A stretch of DNA of 5,972 nucleotides from MGBC113645 sp036308445 (GCA_036308445.1 JAXJVS010000084.1:1-5972); one strand, 5' to 3'; shown: positions 1-5,647, counted from the first letter of the stretch. Numbers and translations: made by a program. Notes: generated by a model not told the origin, from the sequence alone.

Positions 1-232
1 CTCCTTGAAGTATCTTTTTGATAACTTCTATATAAAGTCTGTTTCTCAACTTTAGAATGTCTTTGCTTACCGACATTGTAGGTTCGGTTTCTATCATGTA
101 GTGAATATGGTCTTTGTCAGTTTCCATGTATTTGATAATAACTTTGTGCCTTTGACATATCTCATATGAAAATTGTAATAAGTATTTGTGTCTGTTTTTA
201 GATTTCCCTGTTCCTATATCATAAGTATACAA
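1..232 (-). pseudogene. tnpA: Decayed IS200-type Y1 (HUH) transposase TnpA, partial
   Basis: The minus-strand frame reads YTYDIGTGKSKNRHKYLLQF, then SYEICQRHKVIIKYMETDKD, then HIHYMIETEPTMSVSK. HIH (codons at 101-109) is the His-hydrophobic-His metal site of Y1 transposases, which cut single-stranded DNA through a tyrosine on a later helix. In full-length relatives a first beta strand (typically YHLVFVxKYRK-like) and some 20-30 further residues sit between the region of KYLLQF and SYEICQ. Here they are absent without a frame change, suggesting an in-frame deletion. After MSVSK the frame continues DILKLRNRLYIEVIKK, which does not look like the usual family continuation, and the catalytic tyrosine helix is not visible before the edge. 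No ATG lies at the expected start; TTG at 232-230 is the likeliest start, with a weak ribosome site. The family call is firm; the deletion is inferred from memory of relatives. Confidence 0.7.
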
Positions 233-247
233 TAATTCCCAACTTCT

Positions 248-292
248 GGCTACCTTAACCCACCGTCTAAAGCCAGTGGGATTGCGGTAGCC
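248..292 (-). repeat. IS200/IS605 left-end subterminal hairpin
   Basis: A two-tier palindrome. The outer 7-bp arms are GGCTACC (248-254) and GGTAGCC (286-292). The inner arms are 259-265 and 274-280, pairing in all seven positions on the minus strand with one G.T wobble. The 8-base loop on the minus strand is gctttaga. A CCCAC...GTGGG stem with a CTTTAG-containing loop resembles subterminal palindromes of IS200/IS605 elements, the DNA structure recognised by TnpA. The loop also provides the TAG stop of the neighbouring phosphoesterase frame. Confidence 0.75.
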
Positions 293-992
293 TTATTTCA
301 ATAATATCATCAAATATAAACCTTCTATCCATAATTTCTCTATCTATATGATAATGACCATTATACCATTTTTTAAACTTCACTTTCTTTTCTATATCAT
401 CAAAAAAATAATTAATATTATAGTATTGTTTATCATATCCTATCATATCATTATTTTTCATTTGTAGATATTGTAAATACTTACTAGAAGTATCATGTGT
501 AATTATATAATCTACCTGATAATCATGTTCTTGTAAGTTCTTCATAGCATTATCTATTTCTTCTTTAGTAGGAAGTTCATTTTGCCACCAGCTTATTCCT
601 TCTTTACGATACTCTCTATCATGAGAAAAACCACCACCAAAACAAAAGAAAGATAATCCATATAAATCATATATTTCACCACGCATTAAATGAATAAGAC
701 TATTAGTTATCTTATGTACTTTTCCGTTATTCCATAAATCAACAGGATATTGATTCAATAAACCAAAATTTTCATGATTACCATCCACGAATAAAGTTGT
801 CCAAGGTTTCTCACTGATCCATTTAATCCACCATTGATCCTCTTTATTTCCTGACCAGACAAATCCTGCATCACCACAAATAATAACATAATCATCTTTG
901 GTTAATAGCTTACCTATCGAGAAATTCTTACTATTTAATTTATAAATATCATATGGACAATGTACATCACCAGTAATAAATATTCTTCCCAT
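267..992 (-). CDS. Calcineurin-like metallophosphoesterase
   Basis: Predicted cytoplasmic dinuclear-metal phosphoesterase of 241 residues; the substrate cannot be told from sequence. The five metal-binding blocks of the calcineurin-like fold are all present in order: GDVH (D9, H11), GDAG (D41), GNHE (N72, H73), the TH of IITHD (H166) and GHYH (H213, H215). No signal peptide or membrane segment is seen. The ATG at 992-990 is preceded by an AGAGAGG-type ribosome site (1007-1001 on the minus strand) at 8 bases, which supports this start. The native tail probably ends near FIFDDIIEIR. The last residues (LPQSHWL) and the TAG stop lie inside the IS200/IS605 left-end hairpin, so the insertion replaced the original terminus. 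All catalytic residues lie upstream of that point, so activity is probably retained. It is divergent from the polymerase operon; any shared role is unproven. Confidence 0.9.
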   Translation of the reverse strand: MGRIFITGDVHCPYDIYKLNSKNFSIGKLLTKDDYVIICGDAGFVWSGNKEDQWWIKWISEKPWTTLFVDGNHENFGLLNQYPVDLWNNGKVHKITNSLIHLMRGEIYDLYGLSFFCFGGGFSHDREYRKEGISWWQNELPTKEEIDNAMKNLQEHDYQVDYIITHDTSSKYLQYLQMKNNDMIGYDKQYYNINYFFDDIEKKVKFKKWYNGHYHIDREIMDRRFIFDDIIEIRLPQSHWL

Positions 993-1121
993 TCTTATTT
1001 CCTCTCTTTCTATTATATCATGTTCTTATTTTTATAAAATCCAAAAAACATAATTGTGACACCTTTGCATTTTATATACTTTTATTCAACAAAACTTTCT
1101 ATATTAACTCTTCACAATATT

Positions 1122-1158
1122 TGTAAGTTGCATTTTATTATTGATTATGCAACTTACA
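1122..1158. promoter_or_regulatory. Perfect 11-bp inverted repeat, candidate operator
   Basis: TGTAAGTTGCA (1122-1132) and TGCAACTTACA (1148-1158) are exact reverse complements separated by 15 bases. The left arm is just upstream of the -35 box and the right arm lies between -35 and -10 of the polymerase promoter. Both arms are upstream of the expected transcription start near 1176, so this should act as DNA rather than as an RNA hairpin of that transcript. The position suits a repressor that blocks RNA polymerase. It does not match the Bacillus LexA box (CGAAC-N4-GTTCG type). No regulator gene is in the window, so its binder is unknown. Confidence 0.7.
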
Positions 1159-1169
1159 TAAGCTATAAT
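1141..1169 (+). promoter_or_regulatory. Promoter of the uvrX-yolD operon
   Basis: TTGATT at 1141-1146 and TATAAT at 1164-1169 are separated by 17 bases, a near-consensus sigma-A-type promoter. Transcription would start at about 1176, giving a leader of about 16 bases that is essentially the ribosome site AAGGAGGAG (1177-1185). The -35 lies in the spacer of the inverted repeat and the right arm fills the -35/-10 gap, implying tight control of an otherwise strong promoter. Confidence 0.75.
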
Positions 1170-1191
1170 ACTGTCGAAGGAGGAGTAAAAG

Positions 1192-2445
1192 ATGAAAACA
1201 TATCTATGTATTGACTTGAAAACTTTTTTTGCCTCTGTAGAATGTGTTGTAAGAGGATGGGATCCTTTTGAGGTGAATTTAGTTGTAGCTGATCCTAGTA
1301 GAGGCAAGGGAGCTATTTGTCTTGCGATTTCTCCTAGATTAAAAGAATTAGGTATTAGAAATAGATGTCGATTATTTGAAATACCTAATAGTATAGAATA
1401 TTATACTGCTATTCCTAGAATGAAATTATATATGGAATATTCAGCTAAAATATATGAAATCTATTTGAAATATATTTCTAAAGATGATATTCATGTTTAT
1501 TCTATAGATGAAGCATTTCTAGATGTAACTTCTTATTTAAACTTATATCAGATGAATGAACAAGAATTAGCTCAAACAATCATTAATGATATATATAATA
1601 CAACTGGTATTACTGCAACAGCTGGTATAGGTACAAATATGTATCTCACAAAAATTGCTTTAGATATTAGTGCTAAACATAATGAAAGTCATATAGCTTA
1701 TCTAGATGAGAATGAATATAAAAGAACTTTATGGCATCATACACCTTTAACCGATTTTTGGCAGATTGGTAGAGGTATTTCTAATAGACTTGCTAAGTAT
1801 GGAGTTTATGATATGTGCGGAATTGCCCACATGGATGAAGATGTATTATACAAAGAATTTGGTATTAATGCGACATTCTTGATTGATCATGCCTGGGGCA
1901 AGGAACCAACAACTATTGCAGATATCAAAAGATATAAACCTAAAAGTAATTCGTTATCTAATCATCAGATATTATTTGAGGATTATAAGTATGAAGATGC
2001 TTTTTTAGTTGTGAAAGAAATGGTAGAAGTAAACGTACTAGATTTAGTTGATAGACATCTTGTAACGGATCATATAGCTTTATCTATTGGATATTCGAAA
2101 GATGTAAGAAAACCAACAGGTGGTTCTAGAAAAATGACAACACGTACAAACTCATATAGAATAATAGTTCAAGAATTTATAGAATTATTTGAAAAGACTA
2201 CTGATTACAGATATCCAATTAGACAAATAGGTATTAGTTTTGGTAATATTGTTGATGAGATGTATGAATCCTTTGATTTATTTAGTGACTATGAAGCTTT
2301 AGAAGAAGAACGTAAATTACAGCAGGCAATTGTTGGAATTAAGCATAAATATGGTAAAAATTCTATTTTAAAGGGAATGAACATGCTAGATAAAGCTACA
2401 ACTCCAACAAGAAATAAATTGGTAGGTGGACATAATGCCGAGTAA
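1192..2445 (+). CDS. uvrX: UvrX/UmuC-type Y-family translesion DNA polymerase
   Basis: Error-prone polymerase that copies across damaged template bases; Gram-positive homologues are typically induced by DNA damage. 417 residues, the usual length. The first catalytic block is CIDLKTFFASVE with D8, and the second is YSIDEAFLDV with D106 and E107; together these are the three metal-binding acidic residues. F13 aligns with the steric-gate position (Y12 in Dpo4), so ribonucleotides should be excluded. The palm and fingers fill roughly residues 1-170, a helix-hairpin-helix thumb with QIGRGISNRLAKYG lies at about 190-235, and the little-finger domain at about 245-355. SFDLF at 360-364 sits where a beta-clamp motif (QLxLF type) is expected but lacks the leading Gln. 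The ATG is set by AAGGAGGAG six bases upstream. It overlaps the following yolD start, indicating translational coupling. The UvrX assignment rests on the YolD partner and overall similarity; plain UmuC or DinB naming is the alternative. Confidence 0.92.
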   Translation: MKTYLCIDLKTFFASVECVVRGWDPFEVNLVVADPSRGKGAICLAISPRLKELGIRNRCRLFEIPNSIEYYTAIPRMKLYMEYSAKIYEIYLKYISKDDIHVYSIDEAFLDVTSYLNLYQMNEQELAQTIINDIYNTTGITATAGIGTNMYLTKIALDISAKHNESHIAYLDENEYKRTLWHHTPLTDFWQIGRGISNRLAKYGVYDMCGIAHMDEDVLYKEFGINATFLIDHAWGKEPTTIADIKRYKPKSNSLSNHQILFEDYKYEDAFLVVKEMVEVNVLDLVDRHLVTDHIALSIGYSKDVRKPTGGSRKMTTRTNSYRIIVQEFIELFEKTTDYRYPIRQIGISFGNIVDEMYESFDLFSDYEALEEERKLQQAIVGIKHKYGKNSILKGMNMLDKATTPTRNKLVGGHNAE

Positions 2446-2764
2446 AAATATAGAACGTGCAAATCAATTTTTACCATATGATGCATTAAAAGGTTTTAGA
2501 GCCATTATTAAAGAAAAAGAGAAAATCAAAGTTGAAAAGAAAGATTTATCTCCTGATACTTGTGATGAACTTAACTGTAAGATATTACAAGTGAAACCCG
2601 GAATGATTATTAAAATTGTATATTATTCTCATGATGAATATATTGCATTAGAAGGAATGGTAGCAAAAATAGATCTAGAATATTCTAAATCTATCCAAAT
2701 AGTAAAAGAAGTGATTCCTATTAACAGTATTATCGAAATAAGTGGTGATAAAATTGTATATTAA
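2435..2764 (+). CDS. yolD: YolD-like family protein
   Basis: Small protein of 109 residues from the YolD-like family, which in Bacillota is commonly encoded directly after UvrX/YqjW-type Y-family polymerases; its proposed role is as a UmuD-like accessory factor, not firmly proven. The family block ERANQFLPYDALKGFRAI lies at residues 7-24, followed by a charged KEKEKIKVEKKDLSPD stretch and a beta-rich C-terminal half (KILQVKPGMIIKIVYY, then the segment ending ISGDKIVY). I choose ATG 2435 over the in-frame GTG 2426. AGGTGG (2424-2429) is well placed for 2435, and MPSKNIERANQF is the usual kind of start. The gene begins 11 bases before the polymerase stop, so the two are co-translated. No terminator with a good U-tract directly follows; the next T-run is at 2915. 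Confidence 0.88.
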   Translation: MPSKNIERANQFLPYDALKGFRAIIKEKEKIKVEKKDLSPDTCDELNCKILQVKPGMIIKIVYYSHDEYIALEGMVAKIDLEYSKSIQIVKEVIPINSIIEISGDKIVY

Positions 2765-2780
2765 CAATCAATTTGAATAA

Positions 2781-2805
2781 ACATGAAACAGTATATAATT
2801 CATGT
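2781..2805. repeat. 7-bp inverted repeat after yolD
   Basis: ACATGAA (2781-2787) and TTCATGT (2799-2805) are exact complements around an 11-base loop, starting 17 bases after the yolD stop. There is no U-tract, so it is a poor terminator. A TATAAT (2794-2799) overlaps its loop and right arm, and TTGAAT (2773-2778) lies 15 bases upstream, a short-spaced promoter possibility. An 8-base palindrome TACATGTA follows at 2822-2829. The function is unknown and it may be chance in such AT-rich DNA. Confidence 0.3.
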
Positions 2806-2858
2806 ACTCGTAAAAATGATATACATGTAACTCATCTTCTTTGTAAAGAGAGGAAAAA

Positions 2859-2891
2859 GTGACATATCTATTATTTGCGATTCCAAAATAA
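2859..2891 (+). other. Possible 10-codon leader peptide or gene relic
   Basis: AGAGAGG (2847-2853) lies five bases before GTG 2859, followed by MTYLLFAIPK and a stop at 2889-2891. A ribosome site this good in an otherwise non-coding gap is notable, but the frame is too short to judge. It could be a leader peptide, the start of a lost gene, or chance. The intergenic stretch 2765-2950 otherwise shows no gene. Confidence 0.2.
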
Positions 2892-2921
2892 ATTAGTCTC
2901 AAATTTATCCGATGTTTTTTT
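2888..2921 (+). terminator. Weak terminator candidate for the uvrX-yolD operon
   Basis: ATAAATT (2888-2894) pairs with AATTTAT (2902-2908), and seven T residues follow at 2915-2921 after a six-base gap. The stem is only A-T and the T-run is not adjacent, so it would be weak. It is the only T-tailed hairpin between yolD and the next gene. Confidence 0.3.
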
Positions 2922-2950
2922 CATAAAAGATTCAAATTAATGATTTAATA

Positions 2951-2979
2951 TTGATAGATATCATATTTAAGTATAAAAT
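2951..2979 (+). promoter_or_regulatory. Promoter of the aldo/keto reductase gene
   Basis: TTGATA (2951-2956) and TAAAAT (2974-2979) are 17 bases apart. Transcription would start near 2986, just ahead of the TGAGGT ribosome site at 2989-2994. This also argues against the upstream in-frame TTG at 2951 as a start codon, since that TTG is part of the -35 box. Confidence 0.55.
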
Positions 2980-3001
2980 AGTGACAAGTGAGGTAAGAAT
3001 G

Positions 3002-4012
3002 ATGAAATATACAACATTAGGGAAAACAGGATTAAAAGTATCTGTTGTAGGATTAGGTGGTATTCCTATTCAACGAGTGGATCAGCAAGAAGCATATAAT
3101 GTTATTGAAGAGTGTATGAATCAAGGAATTAATTTTTTAGATACCGCAAGAGGTTATACTGTATCTGAAGAGTTTTTTGGTCATGCTTTAAAAGGTCATA
3201 GAGAACAATGGATTATTGCAACAAAATCAATGTCTAGAGATTATGAAAATATGAAAAGAGATATCGAAGTTAGTTTAAATAATCTACAGACTGATTATAT
3301 TGATTTATATCAGATCCATAATATTAAGTCTGATGAAGAGTTTGATACTTGTTTTGGTGAAAATGGTGCTTATAAAGCTTTATTAGAAGCAAAAGAAGCA
3401 GGTAAGATTAAACATATAGGTGCTACTGCTCATGGTGTAGAAGCTTTTGAAAGATTAATTACAGAATTTGAAGATAAGATTGAAACAATTATGTTTCCAT
3501 ATAATATTGTTGAAAATCAAGGTGCTGATTTAATGAGACAATGTACAGATAAAAATATTGGTTTTATTGCAATGAAACCAGTAGCTGGTGGTAATATTGA
3601 TGATGTTAAATTAGGGTTAAGATATATTTTAAATAATCCTGATTGTACAATTGTTATTCCTGGTATGGGAAATGTAGAAGAAGTTAAAGATAATTGTAGT
3701 AATGAAGTTTTTGAATTATTAAGTCAAGAAGATCAATTAAAATGTGAAGAAATAAAAAAAGAATTAGGACAAGAATTCTGTAGAAGATGCGGTTATTGTG
3801 CTCCATGTCCTCAAGGTATCAATATTCCTTCTAACTTTTTGTTCGTAAACTATTTAAGAAGATATGGTTTAGCTTCTTGGGCTAAAGATAGATATTGGTC
3901 AATGAAAGCTACTGCTCAAGATTGTATTAAATGTGGTCTATGTGAAAGTAGATGTCCTTATAATCTACCTATTCGTTCTATGTTAGAAAAAGTAGCAGAA
4001 GAAATGAAATAA
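3002..4012 (+). CDS. Aldo/keto reductase with C-terminal 4Fe-4S cysteine motifs
   Basis: Predicted cytoplasmic NAD(P)H-dependent oxidoreductase of the aldo/keto reductase fold, in the subgroup that carries a ferredoxin-like tail. The substrate is unknown. From ATG 3002 it has 336 residues. The start MKYTTLGKTGLKVS is typical of the family. The catalytic tetrad is visible as D47 (NFLDTA), Y52 (RGY), K75 (ATKS) and H106 (YQIHN). The barrel ends near 245. The tail holds CRRCGYCAPCP (C260, C263, C266, C269) and CIKCGLCESRCP (C308, C311, C314, C318), enough ligands for up to two [4Fe-4S] clusters, which suits an anaerobe. TGAGGT at 2989-2994 supports ATG 3002 (8 bases) or the adjoining ATG 2999 (5 bases). 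The gene has its own promoter and a strong terminator overlapping its stop, so it is probably monocistronic. Confidence 0.93.
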   Translation: MKYTTLGKTGLKVSVVGLGGIPIQRVDQQEAYNVIEECMNQGINFLDTARGYTVSEEFFGHALKGHREQWIIATKSMSRDYENMKRDIEVSLNNLQTDYIDLYQIHNIKSDEEFDTCFGENGAYKALLEAKEAGKIKHIGATAHGVEAFERLITEFEDKIETIMFPYNIVENQGADLMRQCTDKNIGFIAMKPVAGGNIDDVKLGLRYILNNPDCTIVIPGMGNVEEVKDNCSNEVFELLSQEDQLKCEEIKKELGQEFCRRCGYCAPCPQGINIPSNFLFVNYLRRYGLASWAKDRYWSMKATAQDCIKCGLCESRCPYNLPIRSMLEKVAEEMK

Positions 4013-4033
4013 CGCTTAAGCGTTATTTTTTTT
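4007..4033 (+). terminator. Rho-independent terminator after the aldo/keto reductase
   Basis: A perfect palindrome at 4007-4028 (centre CGCTTAAGCG) gives a stem of about 9 bp with a TTAA loop, ending in eight T residues (4026-4033). The TAA stop at 4010-4012 is inside the left arm. This is the cleanest forward terminator in the window. Confidence 0.9.
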
Positions 4034-4066
4034 ATTTTAGAGCATAATATAATATTAGGTGAGATC

Positions 4067-4531
4067 ATGAACAAAAAAATAAAAACTCTTATTGTATGTA
4101 TTCTTATTCCCTTAGCAGTAGGTTTTCTATCTGCATTACTTACTAGAAATAGTATGTCTACTTTTTCCTTACTTAATAAGCCACTTCTAGCACCACCTGG
4201 ATGGTTATTTCCTATAGTATGGACAATATTATATATCTTAATGGGAATAGCATCATATCTTGTTTATACATCTTATTTCTATAACAAGAATAATGCTTTA
4301 CTAACTTATGAAATACAGCTTATTTTTAATTTCTTTTGGTCTATTATATTTTTTAATTTAGAAGCTTATTTGTTTGCATTCATATGGTTAATTATATTAT
4401 GGATTCTTATTCTCATAACAACAATACAGTTCTATAATATTAATAAACTCGCAGGTTTACTGATGATACCATATTTATTATGGGTAACTTTTGCAGGATA
4501 TCTTAACTTCATGATTTATTTATTAAATTAA
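4067..4531 (+). CDS. tspO: TspO/MBR (peripheral benzodiazepine receptor-like) membrane protein
   Basis: Integral membrane protein of 154 residues with five predicted helices (about 6-26, 47-67, 82-98, 101-121 and 127-149), the TspO fold. Bacterial TspO proteins bind porphyrins such as protoporphyrin IX and are linked to tetrapyrrole handling and stress; the role in this organism is unknown. Family blocks are visible: KPLLAPPGWLFPIVWTILY at 38-56, NFFWSIIFF at 88-96 and LLMIPYLLWVTFAGYLN at 131-147. The length is typical. ATG 4067 follows AGGTGAG (4057-4063). It starts 54 bases after the preceding gene, past that gene's terminator, so it probably has its own promoter; TATAAT-like repeats lie at 4043-4053 but no good -35 is apparent. 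It converges on ridA. Confidence 0.92.
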   Translation: MNKKIKTLIVCILIPLAVGFLSALLTRNSMSTFSLLNKPLLAPPGWLFPIVWTILYILMGIASYLVYTSYFYNKNNALLTYEIQLIFNFFWSIIFFNLEAYLFAFIWLIILWILILITTIQFYNINKLAGLLMIPYLLWVTFAGYLNFMIYLLN

Positions 4532-4562
4532 AAGAGATTGATATTTATGATATCAATCTCTT
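4532..4562. terminator. Bidirectional terminator between tspO and ridA
   Basis: A 13-bp perfect stem (4532-4544 with 4550-4562) and a 5-base loop start one base after the tspO stop. On the minus strand the right arm ends in TTTT followed by AATTTAA, serving ridA. On the plus strand the tail TTAATGTTATTATTT is only moderately T-rich. It lies between two convergent stops and probably serves both genes. Confidence 0.8.
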
Positions 4563-4569
4563 AATGTTA

Positions 4570-4944
4570 TTATTTCACTGCAATAACTTCTACTTCAATT
4601 AAAGCACCTTTAGGTAATTTTGCTACTTCTACAGCACTTCTTGCAGGGTATGGTTCTACGAAATATTGAGCATAAATACCATTCATAGTAGCGAAATCAT
4701 TCATGTTATCTAAAAATACAGTTGTTTTTACAACGTTAGAGAAGTCTAATCCTTGACTTTGTAATAGCCCTTTTACGTTTTCTAAAGCTCTTACTGTTTG
4801 TGCTTCAATTCCTTCAGGCATCTCTCCAGTTACAGGATCTAAAGGAATTTGTCCTGAAAAGAAAATCATATTTCCTAAATCAATTCCTTGACTATATGGT
4901 CCAATAGCACCAGGTGCTAATTCAGTTTTTACTACATTTTTCAT
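4570..4944 (-). CDS. ridA: RidA family 2-iminobutanoate/2-iminopropanoate deaminase
   Basis: Small cytoplasmic enzyme of 124 residues that hydrolyses reactive enamine/imine products such as 2-aminoacrylate, released by PLP-dependent dehydratases and lyases, to keto acids and ammonia. It acts as a trimer in the family. Typical blocks are APGAIGPYSQG (10-20), FFSGQIPLDP (28-37) and the C-terminal PARSAVEVAKLPKGALIEVE (100-119). The key Arg of active RidA is present (R102, equivalent to R105 in E. coli), along with Y17, S30, N88 and E117, so it should be an active deaminase rather than a Rid2-7 type. The start at 4944 follows an almost perfect AGGAGGTG site (4957-4950 on the minus strand). It lies upstream of, and divergent from, the remains of a PLP-enzyme gene, which fits a metabolic link. 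Confidence 0.95.
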   Translation of the reverse strand: MKNVVKTELAPGAIGPYSQGIDLGNMIFFSGQIPLDPVTGEMPEGIEAQTVRALENVKGLLQSQGLDFSNVVKTTVFLDNMNDFATMNGIYAQYFVEPYPARSAVEVAKLPKGALIEVEVIAVK

Positions 4945-4969
4945 ACTTTCACCTCCTCATATAAACATT

Positions 4970-4998
4970 ATTTTATATTAAATCATCAATAAATACAA
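4970..4998 (-). promoter_or_regulatory. Probable ridA promoter
   Basis: On the minus strand, TTGTAT (4998-4993) and TAAAAT (4975-4970) are spaced by 17 bases. The start of transcription would be near 4963, just ahead of the ribosome site. The AT-rich background allows other -10 choices (for example TATAAA two bases upstream), so this is a candidate only. Confidence 0.4.
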
Positions 4999-5075
4999 AG
5001 TATTTGATAAACAAGAATCCAAATTTCTAATTCCAATATGATAATGTCCTAATTAATCTAAATCATGTTATTCTG

Positions 5076-5100
5076 TAACCTCATTATATTTTAGAGGTTA
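5076..5100. repeat. Inverted repeat ahead of the transposase remnant
   Basis: TAACCTC (5076-5082) and GAGGTTA (5094-5100) are exact complements around an 11-base AT loop. The right arm ends two bases before the transposase ATG at 5103 and GAGG within it would serve as the ribosome site, so folding could hide the start. Hairpins covering the ribosome site are known in several insertion sequences to damp transposase synthesis from outside transcripts. Here the gene is dead, so this is a relic. Confidence 0.45.
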
Positions 5101-5102
5101 TT

Positions 5103-5647
5103 ATGAAAAAGGTTGAATTAAGAATGAAATAACTTTTAAATAAGAAATTATAAAGAAACTTGTTGAGGCTAATGGTAATAAGAAAAAGACCGCTATTAAG
5201 TTTAACTGTACTGTGTGAACCATGAACAGAGTTATTATCAAATATAAAAAATTTAGTAAGAACGATTTTATACACGGCAAAAGAAATTGTCTTCCTTCTA
5301 CTATTATTCCTTTTGATATTAAAAACGAGATTGTTTCTCTTTATATTAATGAATACTCAGGCACCAATTTTTCTCACTTCTGTGAAATTATAAGTGAGGA
5401 TTTCAATATGAATATCTCTAATACAACGCTTAGCACCTGGTTATGGGAAGAAAATGTTGTACCTCCTAAAACCAGAAGAAAAACAAAAAAGAAACTAAAG
5501 AAAAAACTTAAATATAAATTAAATGATACCTCATCTAAGAAAGTTCAAAATAACATCAAGGAAACCATTGAATCAATAGATTCAGCTGACGCTCATTCCA
5601 GAAGACCAAAATCAAAGCTTTATAGTCTTTTTAGGAGAAGACGATGA
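5103..5647 (+). pseudogene. Truncated ISNCY/IS1202-type transposase
   Basis: The N-terminal third of a DDE transposase of the ISNCY (IS1202-like) type. The frame starts MKKVELRM at 5103, then shifts by about 5126-5132. It continues as EIIKKLVEANGNKKKTAIKF and CTV (5144-5215), the helix-turn-helix part, and on from NRVIIKYKKFSKNDFIHGKR. Two in-frame stops interrupt this frame: TAA at 5141-5143 (FK*EIIKK) and TGA at 5216-5218 (CTV*TMNR). From 5222 it is open through a basic linker (TRRKTKKKLKKKLK) to DAHSRRPKSK at about 5588-5617, a recognisable family block that normally leads into the first catalytic Asp region. Family similarity ends at RRPKSK; the last residues (LYSLFRRRR) are junction sequence out of frame with the downstream PLP-enzyme fragment. 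The whole catalytic domain is missing, so it is certainly inactive. Confidence 0.85.

Larger units (their letters stand above)
1..293 (-). mobile_element. Left-end remnant of an IS200/IS605-family element
   Basis: Reading the minus strand, a long imperfect hairpin (292 to 248) is followed within about 16 bases by a reading frame with the Y1 (HUH) transposase signature. In IS200/IS605 elements the transposase binds a subterminal hairpin on the top strand at the left end, just upstream of tnpA, and this layout matches. The outer boundary near 293 is inferred from where the phosphoesterase coding sense gives way to the hairpin; I cannot fix the exact cleavage site or target tetranucleotide. No tnpB is in the window, and the element runs off the left edge. 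The transposase frame looks internally deleted, so the element is probably dead. Confidence 0.72.

Noticed and set aside
1012..1017. TATAAT on the minus strand as the phosphoesterase -10 box
   Set aside because: Transcription would begin inside the ribosome site, and no -35 box is found at the right distance.
1122..1158. Reading the inverted repeat as a terminator or riboswitch
   Set aside because: There is no T-run on either side and it lies upstream of the predicted transcription start, so an operator is the better explanation.
1104..1307. Minus-strand open frame of 67 codons over the polymerase promoter and start
   Set aside because: It lies opposite the polymerase N-terminus and its promoter, has no ribosome site and no recognisable protein features.
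2426..2434. GTG 2426 as the yolD start
   Set aside because: The GTG is part of the AGGTGG ribosome site for the ATG at 2435, which gives the usual family N-terminus.
2289..2486. Minus-strand open frame of 65 codons over the polymerase/yolD junction
   Set aside because: It is the complement of two well-supported genes and shows no family features of its own.
2878..2932. Minus-strand 17-codon frame (MKKTSDKFETNLFWNRK)
   Set aside because: It has no ribosome site, is very short and is not recognisable; likely chance in AT-rich DNA.
2951..3001. TTG 2951 as the start of the aldo/keto reductase
   Set aside because: The extra 17 residues are unlike the family, there is no ribosome site, and the TTG is part of the likely -35 box; the ATG at 3002 has TGAGGT upstream and a typical N-terminus.
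5084..5275. Minus-strand open frame of 63 codons opposite the transposase remnant
   Set aside because: It is antisense to a recognisable transposase pseudogene and lacks a ribosome site or recognisable sequence.
5222..5647. Treating the 141-codon frame as an intact gene starting at ATG 5222
   Set aside because: Family-like residues continue upstream in the same frame through a TGA and a TAA, and the catalytic domain is missing, so the ATG is an internal codon of a pseudogene.
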